Shown here in pieces: positions 18,272 to 26,206 of a stretch of 64,000 nt of DNA. The notes beneath the pieces were generated by a model. That model saw nothing but the letters and a program-made list of their open reading frames with translations, was not told the origin of the DNA and searched no databases. A program made the translations under genes and the position numbers. This DNA comes from CAZJFH01 sp964545205. GTDB taxonomy: Bacteria; Pseudomonadota; Alphaproteobacteria; Rhodospirillales; Magnetospirillaceae. Position 1 is the first letter of the stretch, and each line of letters begins with the position of its first letter. The stretch lies in contig CAZJFH010000007.1 of the NCBI GenBank assembly GCA_964545205.1, forward strand, positions 34,968-98,967. The letters are read 5' to 3'.

Positions 18272-19369
18272 ATGAGCAACGGCCGCGGAGCACTCAGCGC
18301 TTTCGGGCAGATGGCGGCGATCGTCCTGGCGATCATCGGCGCCTGGTCGGTGGCCGAGGAGATCCTGTACCGGGTCAGGGCCTGGGACGCCGAGCCGCAG
18401 CCGGTCTTGGCGCGCGGCGACCTCGCCGAGTTCGAGCGAACGGCGGTGGCGCTGTTCGAGGCGGCGGCGCCCTCGGTGGCCTACATCTTCGCCGTCCAGC
18501 GCTCGCTGTCGCCGTTCGGCGGCGCCGCGCAGGGTGCCGGCTCCGGCTTCGTGTGGGACCGCGACGGCCACATCGTGACCAACTACCACGTCGTCGCCGA
18601 GGCCGACCGGGTGGCGGTGCGCCTCGACGGCGGCGAGCCGGTTCCGGCGCGGGTGGTCGGCCGCGCCCCCGACTACGACCTCGCCGTCCTGCGCCTCGAG
18701 CACGTGCCGCGGCGGTTGCAGCCGCTGCCCATCGGTTCGTCCGACGACCTGCGGGTCGGCCAGGCGACCTTCGCGATCGGCAATCCGTTCGGACTGAGCC
18801 GCAGCCTGACGACAGGCGTCGTCAGCGCCCTCGACCGCCGCCTGCCGACCGAGACCGGCCGCGAAATCCGCGGCGTCATCCAGACCGACGCCGCGATCAA
18901 CCCCGGCAACTCCGGCGGACCGCTGCTCGATTCGGCGGGGCGGCTGATCGGGGTGAACACGGCGATCCTGTCGGGCAGCGGCAGCAGCGCCGGCGTCGGT
19001 TTCGCGGTGCCGGTCGACGTCGTCAACCGCGTGGTGCCGCAACTGATCGCCGGCGGCCGCGTCGCCCGACCCGGCATCGGCATCGCCGCGGCGCCGGAGG
19101 AAATCGCGCTGCGCGCCGGCTTCGAAGGCATCGTCATCATCGAGGTGATTCCGGGCAGTCCCGCAGACGCCGCCGGCCTGCGCGGCGTCGACCAGTACGG
19201 GCGCGCCGGCGACGTGATCACCGCCATCGAGGGCGTCCCGGTGCATTCGATCGCCGAGATGGCCGAGATCCTGGACGAGGTCGGCATCGGCGACGTGGTG
19301 ACGCTGACCGTCGAGCGCGACGGCCGCACCCGCATGGTCGAGGTCCGCGTCGCCGACATCGGCGGCTGA
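18272..19369 (+). CDS. Membrane-anchored trypsin-like serine protease with PDZ domain (HtrA/DegP type)
   Basis: This 365-aa protein has one N-terminal membrane anchor (residues 12-28) and no cleavable signal. The protease domain has an intact triad: H106 in VTNYHVV, D136 in DYDLAVL and S214 in NPGNSGGPL. A single PDZ domain follows (about residues 275-362). The length and single PDZ match DegS-like HtrA proteases. The ATG at 18272 has GGGAA upstream. The gene is divergent from the lipoprotein-caspase-MscS set with 134 bp between starts, which suggests a shared envelope-stress role. Confidence 0.88.
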   Translation: MSNGRGALSAFGQMAAIVLAIIGAWSVAEEILYRVRAWDAEPQPVLARGDLAEFERTAVALFEAAAPSVAYIFAVQRSLSPFGGAAQGAGSGFVWDRDGHIVTNYHVVAEADRVAVRLDGGEPVPARVVGRAPDYDLAVLRLEHVPRRLQPLPIGSSDDLRVGQATFAIGNPFGLSRSLTTGVVSALDRRLPTETGREIRGVIQTDAAINPGNSGGPLLDSAGRLIGVNTAILSGSGSSAGVGFAVPVDVVNRVVPQLIAGGRVARPGIGIAAAPEEIALRAGFEGIVIIEVIPGSPADAAGLRGVDQYGRAGDVITAIEGVPVHSIAEMAEILDEVGIGDVVTLTVERDGRTRMVEVRVADIGG

Positions 19370-19431
19370 AGGGGAACAGTCGGGCGGCCCCGGCGTTTGC
19401 CCGGCGAGGCAACCCGAAGGGAGACCGCGCC

Positions 19432-19653
19432 ATGGCGGAACCGAAGAAGGCACCCACCACCCGGCCGCCCGATCTCGACGAGCGCACGGTCGCCGACGCC
19501 GCCTACGACAAGATCAGGCAGCGGGCGCACGAGATCTGGGAACACGAGGGCCGCCCAAGCGGGCGCCAGCGCGAGCATTGGGCCCAGGCCGAACGCGAGG
19601 TGCTGTCGGAAGCCGGTATCGAGGCCAGGCCCGGCGACGCCGAGCGGCACTGA
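19432..19653 (+). CDS. DUF2934 domain small protein
   Basis: This is a 73-aa soluble protein. The DUF2934 core is AAYDKIRQRAHEIWEHEGRP (residues 24-43) followed by GRQREHWAQAERE. It starts at an ATG preceded by AAGGGAG, 62 bp after the htrA stop. DUF2934 proteins are common in alphaproteobacteria and their function is not established. The stop is one base from the end of the convergent deoB gene. Confidence 0.75.
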   Translation: MAEPKKAPTTRPPDLDERTVADAAYDKIRQRAHEIWEHEGRPSGRQREHWAQAEREVLSEAGIEARPGDAERH

Positions 19654-19654
19654 C

Positions 19655-20875
19655 CTAGCCCCGGAAATCCACCCCGGCCTGGGGCCGCGGCAGGCCGAGA
19701 TGGGCGGCGATGGTGGCGCCGATGTCGGCGAAGCCGTCGCGCCGGCCCAGCGAGCCGGGCCGCACCGCGCCGCAGGCCAGCACCGGCACCTGCTCGCGCG
19801 TGTGGTCCGAGCCGGGCCAGGTCGGGTCGCAGCCGTGGTCGGCGCTCAACACCAGCAGGTCGCCGTCGTGAACCGCCGCCAGTATCTCCGGCAGCCGGGC
19901 GTCGAAACGCTCGAGCGCCGCCGCGTAGCCTGCGACGTCGCGGCGATGGCCATGGAGCGTGTCGAAATCGACGTAGTTGGCGACCAGCAGGCCGCCGTCG
20001 GGCAGCGCCGCCATCGCTTCCAGCGTGCGATCGAGGAGCACGCCGTCGTTTTCGCCCTTGAGCACCATGCCGGTGCCGACATGGGCGAAGATGTCGGCGA
20101 TCTTGCCGATCGAGACCACCTTGCGCCCCGCCGCTTCCGCCGTCTCCAGAATGGTCGGCGCCGGAGGCGGCGTCGTCAGGTCGCGGCGGTTGGCGGTGCG
20201 GGTGAAGCCGGTCGCGGGCGTACCGACGAAGGGACGCGCGATCACGCGGCCGATACGCAAGGGATCGACCAGGCGGCGGGCGATGTCGCAGACCCGGTAC
20301 AGCCGCTCGAGCCCGAAAGCCTCCTCGTGGGCGGCAATCTGGAACACGCTGTCGGCCGAGGTGTAGATGATCGGCTTGCCGGTGCGGATGTGCTCGGCGC
20401 CGAGTTCGGCGACGATGGCCGTACCCGAGGCATGGCGGTCGCCGAGGATGCCGGGCAGGTCGGCCTCGCGGCACAGGGCGTCGATCAGCTCCGGCGGGAA
20501 GCACGGGGCGACCCGGGGAAACAGTCCCCATTCGAAGGAAACCGGCACGCCCGCCATTTCCCAATGGCCGGACGGCGTGTCCTTGCCGGCCGAACGCTCG
20601 ACCGCGCTGCCGAACGCCGCGCGCGGCGTGCCGTCGCATTCCAGCCCCGGCGGCACCCTCCCGGTCGCCAGCCGGCACGCCTCGCCGAGCCCCAGCGCGG
20701 CGAGGGTCGGCACCCGCAGCGGCCCGGCGCGCAGGGCCGTCCGGTCGGCGGCGCCGGCGGCGCAGGCCTCGGCGACATGGCCCAGCGTGTCGGAACCGGC
20801 GTCGCCGAAACGCGCCGCGTCGGGGCCGCCGCCGATGCCGACCGAGTCCATGACCAGAAGAAACGCGCGCGCCAT
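19655..20875 (-). CDS. deoB: Phosphopentomutase
   Basis: This 406-aa protein of full family length interconverts ribose-1- and ribose-5-phosphate (and the deoxy forms). Alkaline-phosphatase superfamily metal motifs are visible: LLVMDSVGIGG at the N terminus, GKDTPSGHWE, TSADSVFQIAAHE, and SADHGCDPTWPGSDHTRE near the C terminus. An AGGAG site precedes the ATG at 20875. It is the last gene of the eleven-gene inositol-glycan-like operon, starting nine bases after the preceding stop. It could be a housekeeping hitch-hiker or supply a sugar phosphate to the pathway. Confidence 0.92.
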   Translation of the reverse strand: MARAFLLVMDSVGIGGGPDAARFGDAGSDTLGHVAEACAAGAADRTALRAGPLRVPTLAALGLGEACRLATGRVPPGLECDGTPRAAFGSAVERSAGKDTPSGHWEMAGVPVSFEWGLFPRVAPCFPPELIDALCREADLPGILGDRHASGTAIVAELGAEHIRTGKPIIYTSADSVFQIAAHEEAFGLERLYRVCDIARRLVDPLRIGRVIARPFVGTPATGFTRTANRRDLTTPPPAPTILETAEAAGRKVVSIGKIADIFAHVGTGMVLKGENDGVLLDRTLEAMAALPDGGLLVANYVDFDTLHGHRRDVAGYAAALERFDARLPEILAAVHDGDLLVLSADHGCDPTWPGSDHTREQVPVLACGAVRPGSLGRRDGFADIGATIAAHLGLPRPQAGVDFRG

Positions 20876-20884
20876 CGTGTGCTC

Positions 20885-21697
20885 CTAGGATTCGCTCGAT
20901 TTTACCAGCCGGTACACCCCGCCGTCCCAATGCCGGAAGGTGTTCTTGCCCTCCGGCGCCAGCGCCAGTCCGTGCGCGGCGGCCAGCGCCCCCGCCTCGG
21001 CGCGGTCGCGCTCGGGATCGCCGCGATAGGACCAGTTCATGATCAGCAGCGTGCCGCCGGGGCACAGCACGCGCGCCGCCTCGCGGACATGCGCCGCCGC
21101 GACGCCGGCGGCGACGAGACAGGGGAAGGCGTCGATGCTGTACACCAGGTCGACCGAGGCATCCGCGATGCAGGACAGGTCCTGGCCGGCTGTCCGCACC
21201 GCCAGGGCGCCGGCGGGGCAGCGCCGCGCCGCCTCGGCGAGCATGCCGGCCGAGACGTCGACGCCGACCACGGCAGTGCCGGCCGCGACCAGCGGCGCCA
21301 GGAACCGGCCGATTCCGCAGCCGATCTCGACGGCGCGGCGAGCGGGCCCGATCACTCCGAGATCGGCCATCAGCGCCACGATCTCGGCGGTCGCGGCGTC
21401 GAGCAGCTCGGGGCGGCCGAATGAATACAGCGCCACGCTGGCCTCGGGCGAGATCGCGACGGCACGGTCGTACACCGCCGCCCAGTCGCCGACGCCCTCG
21501 CCCGCCGTCTCCGCCGCGGCCATCACGCCCCGCAGCAGGTTCCAGGCGTTCGGAGTCGCCTGCCAGAGCTCACGCGCCGCGCGCAGCCGCTCGTCGCCCA
21601 GAGCCGCCTCGACGGCCTCCGGGCTCTCGGCGCCCGAGACGAGGCGCATCAAGGCGACGTTGGGCGGCAGGGCGGACAGTCCGTCATAGTCCAGCAT
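20885..21697 (-). CDS. SAM-dependent methyltransferase
   Basis: This 270-aa class I methyltransferase has motif I AVEIGCGIGRFLAPL (residues 122-136), then VVGVDVSAGML and a post-motif LCPGGTLLIMNW. An N-terminal helical extension of about 80 residues may bind the acceptor. Its start overlaps the end of the GNAT-like gene by 14 bases. It is the tenth gene of the operon and is a candidate to methylate the glycan product. The acceptor is unknown. Confidence 0.82.
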   Translation of the reverse strand: MLDYDGLSALPPNVALMRLVSGAESPEAVEAALGDERLRAARELWQATPNAWNLLRGVMAAAETAGEGVGDWAAVYDRAVAISPEASVALYSFGRPELLDAATAEIVALMADLGVIGPARRAVEIGCGIGRFLAPLVAAGTAVVGVDVSAGMLAEAARRCPAGALAVRTAGQDLSCIADASVDLVYSIDAFPCLVAAGVAAAHVREAARVLCPGGTLLIMNWSYRGDPERDRAEAGALAAAHGLALAPEGKNTFRHWDGGVYRLVKSSES

Positions 21698-22652
21698 GCG
21701 CGGCGACCCTTTCGAAGCGGCGACAGCGGCTGACGCGACGCGCGGCGCCCCAGGCGAACTTGTAGGCCTCCGAGCCGCGCAGCATGTCGAACTCGCGCGC
21801 CCCCTCGGCCTCCGCGGCGGCTATGGCGTGGCCCAGCAGCAACGTGCCGGGGCTTTCGTGCGCGAAGGCGGGATCGAAGCCGCCCATGTAGGCGTAGACC
21901 CGGCCGCGATGCGAAAACCCGAGCCAGGCGCCGGCCACCGCGTCGCCGATGCGGACGGCGTACAGGCGCACGAGACCGGCCCCGTGCATCGCCGGGACCG
22001 CCTCGGCCAGAAAGGCGCCGACGCGGGCGTCGGCGAGCACGCCGCCCGGCTCGCCGCGCCGGGTCCAGCGGGCGGCGTGCAGCCGCAGCAGCGCGTCCAG
22101 CATCCGCGCGTCGCCGGTTTCGAACCGCAGGACGCCGCGCCGCCGCGCCCGGTTCACGGCCATGCGGTGTTTGCGCCGCTGCCGCGGCGGAATTGCGGCC
22201 GGCAGCTCCAGCACGGCGCCGGCGGCGGCCTCGGACTCGGACGAGCGCGTCCCCGCCGGCGCCGGCAGCCGCCAGGCCGCGGCGTCGTCGCGCAGGTCGG
22301 GCAGTTCCCAGCTCGGCCAGTCCAGGCGCCCGGCCTCGGCGGCGACGGCCTCGGCGACGGCCTCGAAACGGCCCGGCTCGATCAGCACGTCGTGATAGTC
22401 GCTGAGCGAAATGCCGATCGGCAGCAGCCGGCCGCCGCCGTGTTCGCGATAGAGCGGCGCCAGCCCGACCAGGCGGCCGCCGTCGCGCACCGCGACGACC
22501 GCGAGCGCGCCGGGAGCGAAATGGCGCCACCAGGCCAACAGCCAGGCCGGCGCCTGGAACGGCGTCGCCTCGGGGACGGAGCGCCACAACGCCCACCACT
22601 CGTCGGCAAGGGCCGCGAGCGCCGCCGTCGTGTTCAGCGTCTCGGCCCTCAC
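21684..22652 (-). CDS. GNAT-fold acyltransferase (CelD/BioF2-like, FemAB-related)
   Basis: This 322-aa protein uses a GTG at 22652 that overlaps the TGA of the upstream glycosyltransferase gene (GTGA). The N-terminal half has FQAPAWLLAWWRHFAPG and a GNAT-like half holds RKHRMAVNRARRR and DFDPAF-like sheet residues ending in LRGSEAYKFAWG. This layout is that of the CelD/BioF2-like acetyltransferase group, which is related to FemAB aminoacyl transferases. In context it could acylate or aminoacylate a freed amino group made by the PIG-L deacetylase (inference). Confidence 0.78.
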   Translation of the reverse strand: MRAETLNTTAALAALADEWWALWRSVPEATPFQAPAWLLAWWRHFAPGALAVVAVRDGGRLVGLAPLYREHGGGRLLPIGISLSDYHDVLIEPGRFEAVAEAVAAEAGRLDWPSWELPDLRDDAAAWRLPAPAGTRSSESEAAAGAVLELPAAIPPRQRRKHRMAVNRARRRGVLRFETGDARMLDALLRLHAARWTRRGEPGGVLADARVGAFLAEAVPAMHGAGLVRLYAVRIGDAVAGAWLGFSHRGRVYAYMGGFDPAFAHESPGTLLLGHAIAAAEAEGAREFDMLRGSEAYKFAWGAARRVSRCRRFERVAAHAGL

Positions 22653-23701
22653 GCCGCCCCTCCCAGCGCCCGCCGCGCGAGATCGGCGTAGAGGCGCAGA
22701 TAGCGCCCGGTCATCGTCTCGGCGTCGAAGCGGGCGGCGGCCAGGCTGCGGCAGTCCTCGGGTCTGATCGCGTCGACGCGGCCGATGGCGGCGGCCATTT
22801 CCGAAGCATCGGCGACCAGGAACCCGGTGCGGCCGTCGGCGATCGCCTCCGGCAGCGCGCCGCGGCGGAAGGCGATCACCGCCGTGCCGGCCGCCGCCGC
22901 CTCGCGCGCCACCAACGAGCTGGTCTCCTCGGCCAGGGACGGGATCAGCACGCACCGCGCCGCCTGCAGCAGGCGCCGTTTCCGCGCGGGTCCGACCGGG
23001 CCGATCCAGCGCCTCCGCTCGTCGAGGCGCGGCCTGACCTCGGCCTCGAAATACGCGCGGTGCGCGGCATAGGGGAAGAGATCGCCGGCGATCAGCAGCG
23101 GGCAGTCGGCGGCCTTGGCGGCGTCGAGCGCGAGATGAACGCCCTTTTCGGGGCAGATGCGGGTCAGCATCAGCGCAAACCGGCGCCGCGCGTGGCGGCC
23201 TGCGAAGGCCGCCAGATCGACGCCGTTCTCGATCGGCGGCAGCAGCGCCGTGCCCGGCGGGGCGGCGGCATGCTGGGCGGCCGAGACGCCGTGCAGCCAG
23301 GTGTCGGGCCGCTCCGGCCGCAACGCCGCCGGCGGATAGAACGACAGCGGCATGTGCAGCGTCACCAGCGTCGGCAGGCCCGGCGCCGGCAGGTAGTTGT
23401 GGAAGTCCACGCCGTGCAGATGGATCACGTCGACCCGTCGGCGGGCGAGCACGCCGGCGATCGCTTCGAGGCAGCGCGCATGGCCGCGGCCGTAATCGGC
23501 GCCGCCGATGTCGCCTTCGGGCCGCGGCAGCGGCACCAGTTCGCCGGTCAGCTCCGAGCCAACGCAGGCGATCACCACCGAGTCGTGGCCGGCCCGGCAC
23601 AAGGCGCGATCGAGCGTCCACAACACCTGCTCGGCGCCGCCGGCCGTGGCCGGGGCGACCGGCGCGAACGGGTAGGCGACGCTGAGCACCCTCAGGCGCA
23701 T
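22649..23701 (-). CDS. GT4-family glycosyltransferase
   Basis: This 350-aa retaining GT-B enzyme begins MRLRVLSVAYPFAPVAPATA with a GGAEQVLW loop. The C-terminal donor site contains SLAEETSSLVAREAAAAG, the EX7E element, and GALPEAIADGRTGFLV. The ATG at 23701 overlaps the end of the deacetylase gene by ten bases. MshA and BshA, the first enzymes of mycothiol and bacillithiol synthesis, also belong to GT4, so a hexosamine transferase acting on inositol phosphate is plausible but not proven. Confidence 0.82.
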   Translation of the reverse strand: MRLRVLSVAYPFAPVAPATAGGAEQVLWTLDRALCRAGHDSVVIACVGSELTGELVPLPRPEGDIGGADYGRGHARCLEAIAGVLARRRVDVIHLHGVDFHNYLPAPGLPTLVTLHMPLSFYPPAALRPERPDTWLHGVSAAQHAAAPPGTALLPPIENGVDLAAFAGRHARRRFALMLTRICPEKGVHLALDAAKAADCPLLIAGDLFPYAAHRAYFEAEVRPRLDERRRWIGPVGPARKRRLLQAARCVLIPSLAEETSSLVAREAAAAGTAVIAFRRGALPEAIADGRTGFLVADASEMAAAIGRVDAIRPEDCRSLAAARFDAETMTGRYLRLYADLARRALGGAA

Positions 23702-24510
23702 TGGCGGCTCCCGGTTCCGAGCGCGGCACCGGCGGCGGCGGTCAGCGCCGCCCACTCCGCGCCGGTCAGGCACCAGCGGCGCCACTCGTAGAACAGCCGT
23801 CCGCCGTTGGGCAGGACGGCGAAGTCGCGCGCCGGCACCGGGCGGAACAGTTCGGCCTCGCAGCCGAACGGCGCCAGCACCGCCGCCTGGGTGCGGTAGG
23901 CGTCCAACATGCGCCGCTTGCGCCGCCGCTCGGCCCGCGACAGCGCCACCCGGAGAGCGACCTCGCCCTCGGCGAAGCTCTGCACCGCCATGCGGCCGTG
24001 CTCGAGCCGGTAGTACGGCATCTCGACCACCGCCGGCGGCTCCGCCGTCAGCCGCGCCGCCGCGTGCACGGCGAAGCAGGTGGCGTCGTGGTCGGGATGG
24101 CCGCCCTCGTAGGCGTGGGTCAGCACGACGCGGATGCGCCGCTCCTCCAGCACCTCGGCAAGGCGCCGCGAGAGCTCCGGCAGCGCGAAGGCGGCGCCCT
24201 GATCGGGAAAGCCGAGTCCGAGGCACTGCCCGGGTCCGCAGCCGGCCATGGCGGTGGCGGCCCGGAACTCGCGCGCACGGGCGGCGGCGTAGTCGGCGGC
24301 GGTGGCGAAGCCGTGCTCGCGGGCGTCATGCAAATCCCGCGGGGCGCCGTCGGTGACCACCACCAGCGTCGCGCCGCTCATGCGGCCGAGCAGACCGCCG
24401 CAGCCGATGGTCTCGTCGTCGGGATGCGCCACCACGACGGCGAGGTCGGCGGCGTCGACGCGCCGGTCGGCGGCGGCGGCGATCGCCGCCAGCGGATGCC
24501 GCCCGGCCAT
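23692..24510 (-). CDS. PIG-L/LmbE-family deacetylase
   Basis: This 272-aa zinc hydrolase has the AHPDDE motif at residues 28-33 and HPDH at 138-141, which are the metal and catalytic motifs of PIG-L, MshB and BshB. These enzymes remove acetyl from N-acetylglucosamine joined to inositol, malate or a lipid. The start at 24510 is two bases past the stop of the preceding glycosidase-like gene. In this operon, with an inositol-phosphate synthase and GT4 enzyme, an MshB-like step is the most natural reading (inference). Confidence 0.85.
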   Translation of the reverse strand: MAGRHPLAAIAAAADRRVDAADLAVVVAHPDDETIGCGGLLGRMSGATLVVVTDGAPRDLHDAREHGFATAADYAAARAREFRAATAMAGCGPGQCLGLGFPDQGAAFALPELSRRLAEVLEERRIRVVLTHAYEGGHPDHDATCFAVHAAARLTAEPPAVVEMPYYRLEHGRMAVQSFAEGEVALRVALSRAERRRKRRMLDAYRTQAAVLAPFGCEAELFRPVPARDFAVLPNGGRLFYEWRRWCLTGAEWAALTAAAGAALGTGSRQCA

Positions 24511-24512
24511 GG

Positions 24513-25442
24513 TCACTGCGCCGCGGCGGTGGCGCCCGACGCGGCGACGCCGGTGCGCTCGGCGTAGCGGTCGAGCATGCGGGCGCAGAACTCCGCGTAT
24601 TCGGTCGGGTCGATCGGCGGGCTGGTGTGGTGCTGGGCGATGCCGCGGTGCTCGGGCGTGAAGCAGAAGGTCACGGTGACGTCGAACTCGGCCAGCGCGT
24701 CCATCTGGCGGTCGAACCAGTCCATCGCGTCGGGCCGGAAGCTGTCGGCCCAGGACAGGCCGGTGCGCAGGTGCCTGACCCCCAGGCGCCGCAGCCACCG
24801 CACGGCGTCGTCGAGGCGGTGGTCCTCGTAATGGAACCACTGGCAGATGCCGAGATCGGGCGTGTGCCTGGCGAACTCGTCCAGCGCCAGCTTCGGCGTG
24901 CCGTCCTCGCGCAGGATGCCCATGTAGAAGTGGCGGTAATAGGACGAGCCCTCGGCCTCCTTGTGGCGGGTCGTCGCCCCCCAGGCCTGCGGCAGGTCGT
25001 AGAGGCTGTACCAGTGGATGCGCGGCGCCTTGCCCTTCAGCAATTCGGCCGTGCGCGCCAGGCCCCAGGCCTGGACCTCCTCGGCGCCGAAGCTCGAAAC
25101 CCCGACCTCGCTGACCCAGATCGGCAGCTTGGTCACGGCGCGGATCTCGTCGATCTTGTTCGGCCAGTCGTGGATCGGCCACAGGTTCCAGTCCAACGGG
25201 AAGCCGTGCACGGCGACGACGTCGACATGGTCGAGCACGCCCCTGCCGGCCATGTTGCGCATGAACATCGGGTCGATCGGCGAGATGCCGCCCAGCACCC
25301 GCGGCAGGTCCGGGCATTGCGCCTTGATCGCCTTGCCGGCCGCGATGGCGGTCTCGGCGAACATGGTCCATTCGGGGTCGAGCTCGATGTCCCAGTGGGA
25401 CTTGTTGTTCGGCTCGTTCCAGATCATTGCCGCTTCGATCAT
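24513..25442 (-). CDS. Clan GH-A-like glycosidase, apparently circularly permuted
   Basis: This 309-aa protein carries WNEPNN at residues 8-13 (putative acid/base E10), SEVG at 111-114 (putative nucleophile E112) and a strand-8-like IHWYSLYDL. In GH39 and related barrels, strands 1-3 come before the NEP motif. Here the segment that resembles them, LRRLGVRHLRTGLSWADSF with FDVTVTFCFTPEHRG, lies at about 218-267. The usual pre-NEP helix, DPTEYAEFCARMLDRY, is at 278-293 near the C terminus. The start overlaps the upstream methyltransferase stop as ATGA, which excludes a missing N terminus. Annotated relatives may be called beta-xylosidase; the substrate is unknown. Confidence 0.75.
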   Translation of the reverse strand: MIEAAMIWNEPNNKSHWDIELDPEWTMFAETAIAAGKAIKAQCPDLPRVLGGISPIDPMFMRNMAGRGVLDHVDVVAVHGFPLDWNLWPIHDWPNKIDEIRAVTKLPIWVSEVGVSSFGAEEVQAWGLARTAELLKGKAPRIHWYSLYDLPQAWGATTRHKEAEGSSYYRHFYMGILREDGTPKLALDEFARHTPDLGICQWFHYEDHRLDDAVRWLRRLGVRHLRTGLSWADSFRPDAMDWFDRQMDALAEFDVTVTFCFTPEHRGIAQHHTSPPIDPTEYAEFCARMLDRYAERTGVAASGATAAAQ

Positions 25443-26206
25443 TCCCCTCGTCCTCTCGCAGGATAAACGGCGCCGCGCTCGTATTCCTCGGACGGCCGGC
25501 AGACGAAGACCTCCTCCTCGGGATGGCCGAGGATCGCGAAACCGGCGCTGCGCAGCATCGCCTCGGCGCAGGCCCGGTTCGGCACCCACCAGTTGGTGGG
25601 ATCGTCGGCGTAGCGACGCTCGATGAAGTGCATCTTGGGATAGCCAGGCCGGTCGAAAAGCTCGGTCTGCCAGAAGTCCATGTCCTCGGGCACCGGCTCG
25701 ACCTCGGTCGCGCCGCGCTGCATCGACTGGAACACGAACAGCTCGCGCACGACATGCTCGCGGATCAGATCGAGCGCCAGCAGCGGATGGCGCAGGTGGT
25801 AGAGCACGCCCATGAACAGCACGATGTCGAAGCGCTCGCCCAAGGCGCCGACGTCGTAGACCGACATGCGGCGGAACTCGACCTCCTGGCCGGTGACCTC
25901 GGCGGCGTAGCGGGCCTGCGCGAGATAGGCCTCGTCGAAATCGATTCCGAGCACCCGGGCGGCGCCGCGGCGTTTCATCTCGATCGCGTAGAATCCGCCG
26001 TTGCAGCCGATGTCGAGCACCGTCCTGCCCGAGAGATCGGCCGGAATGGCGTCGCGGAAGCGCCGCCACTTGACGCGCGGGTAGTCGCCCAGGAAGTGGT
26101 CCGGCGCGGTGGCGACGCCGTTCAGGTCGATATTGTGGAACCAGGGCCCGAGTTGGCGCACCCGAGCCCGGATCTCGTCCTGCTCGAGATCGCGGTGCAA
26201 ACTCAT
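25439..26206 (-). CDS. SAM-dependent methyltransferase (TIGR04290-like)
   Basis: This 255-aa protein has motif I TVLDIGCNGGFYAIEM (residues 62-77), then VLGIDFDEAYLAQA and the post-motif DIVLFMGVLYHLRHPL. The pattern resembles the CmoB/mitochondrial-type enzymes and, from memory, the TIGR04290 family found beside glycosidase-like genes. Both ends overlap neighbours as ATGA. Its place between the nucleotidyltransferase and the glycosidase suggests it methylates a nucleotide sugar or the assembled glycoside. Confidence 0.8.
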   Translation of the reverse strand: MSLHRDLEQDEIRARVRQLGPWFHNIDLNGVATAPDHFLGDYPRVKWRRFRDAIPADLSGRTVLDIGCNGGFYAIEMKRRGAARVLGIDFDEAYLAQARYAAEVTGQEVEFRRMSVYDVGALGERFDIVLFMGVLYHLRHPLLALDLIREHVVRELFVFQSMQRGATEVEPVPEDMDFWQTELFDRPGYPKMHFIERRYADDPTNWWVPNRACAEAMLRSAGFAILGHPEEEVFVCRPSEEYERGAVYPARGRGE

